Source of the DNA: Enoplolaimus lenunculus
Lineage: Eukaryota > Nematoda > Enoplea > Enoplida > Thoracostomopsidae
Assembly (NCBI GenBank): GCA_030248215.1
Contig: JASANG010001433.1
Span: forward strand, 124,001 to 188,000
Length of the DNA: 64,000 nucleotides
Direction of reading: 5' to 3'
A program made the position numbers and the translations under genes. Each line of letters opens with the position of its first letter. Within the stretch, counting starts at the first letter, position 1. Below are positions 61,101 to 64,000 of the stretch, in pieces. Below the pieces are notes generated by a model. The model made no database searches. It was not told the DNA's origin and worked only from the letters and a program-made list of their open reading frames with translations.

Positions 61101-61714
61101 TTAAGCCTCCTCAACGTAATAAACACAAGTCTAAAACAAAGCTTAAGCTTACGCGCAAGCAAAAATAGTCTACAATTTAAGCTATTTGTATCGCTGTCTG
61201 GTGAGTTCTTCCTTCTTGGAATGTAGACTTATGTACATATATAGTCCAAGCCGAAGCCTAAGCCTACAGGTGGCCAACGCAAGTGTTTATTAGTCAGTAG
61301 CAGTCTTAGCCGAATACCCAGAACTGTTTAAGCTGTTGCATAATAACATATTTAGTTTTATGTTTTACGCTCATAACAAACAGTTTGTGGGTGAGGGTCC
61401 CTAAGAGCAACAAGTTATAAGTTTAAGTTTAAGTCCGAAGCGCTCGTTTACCGAACACCCCGGGTTTTATTAAAAAGAAAAACCACATTTAAACCAACGA
61501 AAGCAATTATTTAAATCAATGAGGGCAACAACATATTAACATAACATGACAAAAGTCCTTGAAAATTACCCATTATTCTACACTGCTTGCAAGGATATTA
61601 TTCAGTAGCAAATATGTTAAAAAGCACACAAGAAACTAGTTTCAAAACAAAATACAAATTAGGTACGCTGAGGAAATGACATTCGAAAACCCAGCTTATA
61701 AAACAAGTGGTTAA

Positions 61715-61845
61715 GAAACGAAAATTGAGGTTCGAACACCCAAAAAACGCAAAATCGAGTTTCGGTTATCCGAAATATAAATTTTAACTTCGGATATCCG
61801 GATAGACAGAAGGTTTACTGACAAAAACACTACCAAGCGTTGCTC
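61715..61845 (-). repeat. ATATCCGGATA repeat, reverse copy
   Basis: Contains ACGCAAAATCGAGTTTCGG and TCGGATATCCGGATAGACAG; reverse complement related to 39335-39510. Confidence 0.5.
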
Positions 61846-62151
61846 AAGCACTTGGTTTATAACATGGTTCATAACACAGTTTATAGCATACATGTTAAAC
61901 TTTTAAAGTTAAAACATGTAACGAACATTATCTATCGTTCCGGATAATTGGGTCTAGTTCCTTTAAATGTCTTCTTGGCGGCTAGCTTTTGCTGTCGTGA
62001 ATTTTATATTTTTCCATAGATTAAACCAATGACACGACGACAAGCGTTTTCTTGAATTTTTCACGATTCTTTAGCCTAGTGTGCTTTACTATTAAAACTA
62101 AATAAAACTTTATGCCTTCAATCACAAATCAGTTATCCTTTCCCTTTCCAC

Positions 62152-63749
62152 TCAACTTTCTCTGCGAAACAAATAAATATAACCGAGTCCTTTAGGCGGC
62201 GCTTGAGACTCCGCCACCTTTTCATCGTTATATATCACCCATCTACCATCTTTGTACAAATGAGCTACGTAGTGACCACATTGTGTAGATGAACCCATAT
62301 GCGATATGAAACCGATTAATTTATATCGACCTAGCCCATCTCTATATGGTTTCGGGTTCGCAGTTTCCAAATCTGGCTCATTTTCAGCTACTGCAGCTTC
62401 ATCCGGATGCATAAATAACCATTCGCCAGCTTGAGCAACGTCATTATTGCAGGCCTGAATATACACAGATAATATTGAAAGATGACCATTAGCCAGTAAC
62501 ACACTGCCTGGATGCAGAACTGTCACTTGAGGCTATATAACATAAATCGATCCTTAGACTAGTCAAAACAGATACTGAAGTTAACAGGTCGAAACTTTTC
62601 AAAACATATTATAAACCTGATAGTCAACTGTCTCACTACAAAGTCACATAAATAAAAACCCTTACAGAAAATCTAACGCACACAGATTGCCTCAGTTGAA
62701 TCCTGTATATTAAGACACATATTTCAAAATTTGCAGCACAAGGTAAAGTCCACAGTCAGCAAACTTTTTCGGGTTTAATTAATTTCAATACCTTTTTTAA
62801 ATTCATCTTTTTCAAACTCAGCACGCAAAACCGCAGTAGAAAAACGCAAAAAACCGGGAAATGAAAAGGCAAATACAGCCTATACCTTTAAAGCAGCCCG
62901 GGCTTGATTTTCATTAAATCCAAGCGCAGTGAGATTCGGCACTAGGGTTTCATTGACGCCACAATGTTGTTTGGATTTCGAACCGGATAAAAACCGTTTG
63001 TTGCCAGCTGTACTTTGCGGTTCCGGTTCGTTCAAATCAGGGTCGTCCATATGTTCCATAATCCAATTGGTCGCAGGTTCGAGACCCGAATTTTGAGTCC
63101 GAATAATTGCTTTCTTACACGCGTTTTCACCAAATCCCATACTCTGCAAAACAAACTCTGCGGCTATATTAGCCACCTGAAGCTGTAAAACTTAAGTTCA
63201 GGGACTTACAGAGAATTTTGTTTCATGGGCGTACATGGTCTATGAATAAAAATTTTGGGTCGCTTTTAGAGTGTCGGGTAAATAACTAACAAATCTTCTA
63301 CATGATGCAAATTTTTTTGAGAATGCCAAACTGCATACTGCACCCACTGCCCCCCGTGCGTCTATGCTTGTGCTACTGATCCGACACCTGCGTGTTTTGG
63401 TTTTCGTTAAACAAATTAAACAGAGAATTCTTCACTATATAAAAATTTTAGACAGAGAACTGCAGCAATAGTTATAATTTTTAAAAATGCAAAAATTCTT
63501 AAAAAGTAAATAGCAATTGCACCATCAACTCTTGCAGGACTCCTTGATCAATGTTCACAACTGCAGGTTTCGATTCTTCTTCATCCGGCATTAGGATCTC
63601 ACCGGCTTGTACACCGGTAGCCCTCAACTCAGAGAGATCAATCAAGTCATTAGCCGGCAGTTGTAGTTCAATATCAAGTTTCAATGGGGTCCAGTCGTCT
63701 TTGATGGTAAATTTTTGAAGTTGAACAATCAAAAAATCAGGAAACGATG
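62152..63749 (-). CDS. USP5: Ubiquitin carboxyl-terminal hydrolase 5-like, C-terminal three exons (partial)
   Basis: Exons in order of translation: 63749-63523, 63176-62886, 62454-62152 (TGA); 272 residues visible, and the gene continues beyond the right edge. USP5 (isopeptidase T) disassembles unanchored polyubiquitin chains. Seen here: SFPDFLIVQLQKFTIKDDW, the start of the second half of the catalytic domain; LIDLSELRATGVQAGE; two UBA domains (AAEFVLQSMGFGENACKKAI, and VPNLTALGFNENQARAALKA); then the catalytic-His segment FISHMGSSTQCGHYVAHL and the closing WVIYNDEKVAESQAPPKGLG plus YIYLF. UBA pairs nested within the protease domain distinguish USP5/USP13 from other USPs. The catalytic Cys box, Zn-finger UBP and N-terminus are outside the window. 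Calling USP5 rather than USP13 is by usual invertebrate single-copy status. Confidence 0.92.
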
Positions 63750-64000
63750 CTATAACCATCAAAAACAACATTAACATTTTTATATTACACAAAACAAGCA
63801 TCTGAGTACTGTTATCGAAAGGAAAATAAAAATATATTAATTACGTTCTATTTGTTAAAACAAAATGTCAAAGCACAACCAGTACCACTAAATTTTCGTC
63901 TGTTACCAAATATTAGCCTTAGCTCTTGGATTACGCTTAGGCTAACATAGGCTCAGCTTTAGGTTTAGGAACATAAACCATAACGCGTGAGGGAATTTCC
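63750..64000 (-). other. Intron of USP5-like gene running off the window
   Basis: Begins after the acceptor TTATAG at 63750. No further exon is recognised to the edge. A TTAGGC/TTTAGG-like patch lies at 63925-63970. Confidence 0.5.

Larger units (their letters stand above)
56638..62151. other. Intergenic region between EDEM2 and USP5
   Basis: No exon series recognised. 57935-58490 is a pyrimidine-rich + strand stretch with overlapping hydrophobic open frames; part of it (about 58240-58480) looks like a diverged reverse copy of 13140-13380. Besides the elements listed, 59200-60240 and 61100-61690 show nothing I can name. The last 250 bases are the 3' flank of USP5. Confidence 0.5.

Overview
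This is intron-rich animal nuclear DNA. The evidence is the gene content: two copies of the Notch-EGF xylosyltransferase XXYLT1, the ER lectin/mannosidase EDEM2, the histone N-acetyltransferase NAA40 and the deubiquitinase USP5, all with short exons bounded by GT-AG introns. Short runs of TTAGGC, the nematode telomere hexamer, occur at several places (24.96, 48.12, 60.68 kb), so a nematode or another small invertebrate is my best guess; the phylum is not proven. No function is assigned from a database search: all names rest on residue patterns recognised by eye and on splice phases that close exactly.

Layout. + strand: 0.23-9.5 kb, a 14-exon HEAT-repeat gene (786 residues) of unknown function; 9.5-17.4 kb, repeat-rich intergenic DNA with tRNA-like fragments; 17.4-22.9 kb, an F-box protein whose first exon is not found; 25.7-30.2 kb and 34.8-37.1 kb, two tandem XXYLT1 paralogues separated by a Ginger-like DNA transposon remnant and a TIR element with a minisatellite core. 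37.1-41.3 kb is packed with short elements. - strand: NAA40 (41.3-45.1 kb, 8 exons), EDEM2 (48.6-56.6 kb, 12 exons, with a long lineage-specific tail), and the 3' three exons of USP5 (62.2-63.7 kb), which runs off the right edge.

How genes relate: they are independent single-gene units rather than an operon. XXYLT1 (glycan extension on Notch) and EDEM2 (mannose trimming for ER-associated degradation) both work in the secretory pathway; the F-box protein and USP5 both belong to the ubiquitin system; but nothing in the sequence shows co-regulation.

Much of the remaining DNA is made of non-autonomous elements with terminal inverted repeats. The commonest has CAGGGTGCAACCGG ends and CCGG-rich interiors (at least ten places); one copy carries a perfect 8-bp target duplication, as hAT-type elements do. 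Other families are defined by GAGCGAAGC ends, a GTCCCATCT-type minisatellite core, an internal tRNA-Gly-like core, TAGGGATGTGCCGA ends, GCGCTATA ends and ATGCGCCATCC ends.
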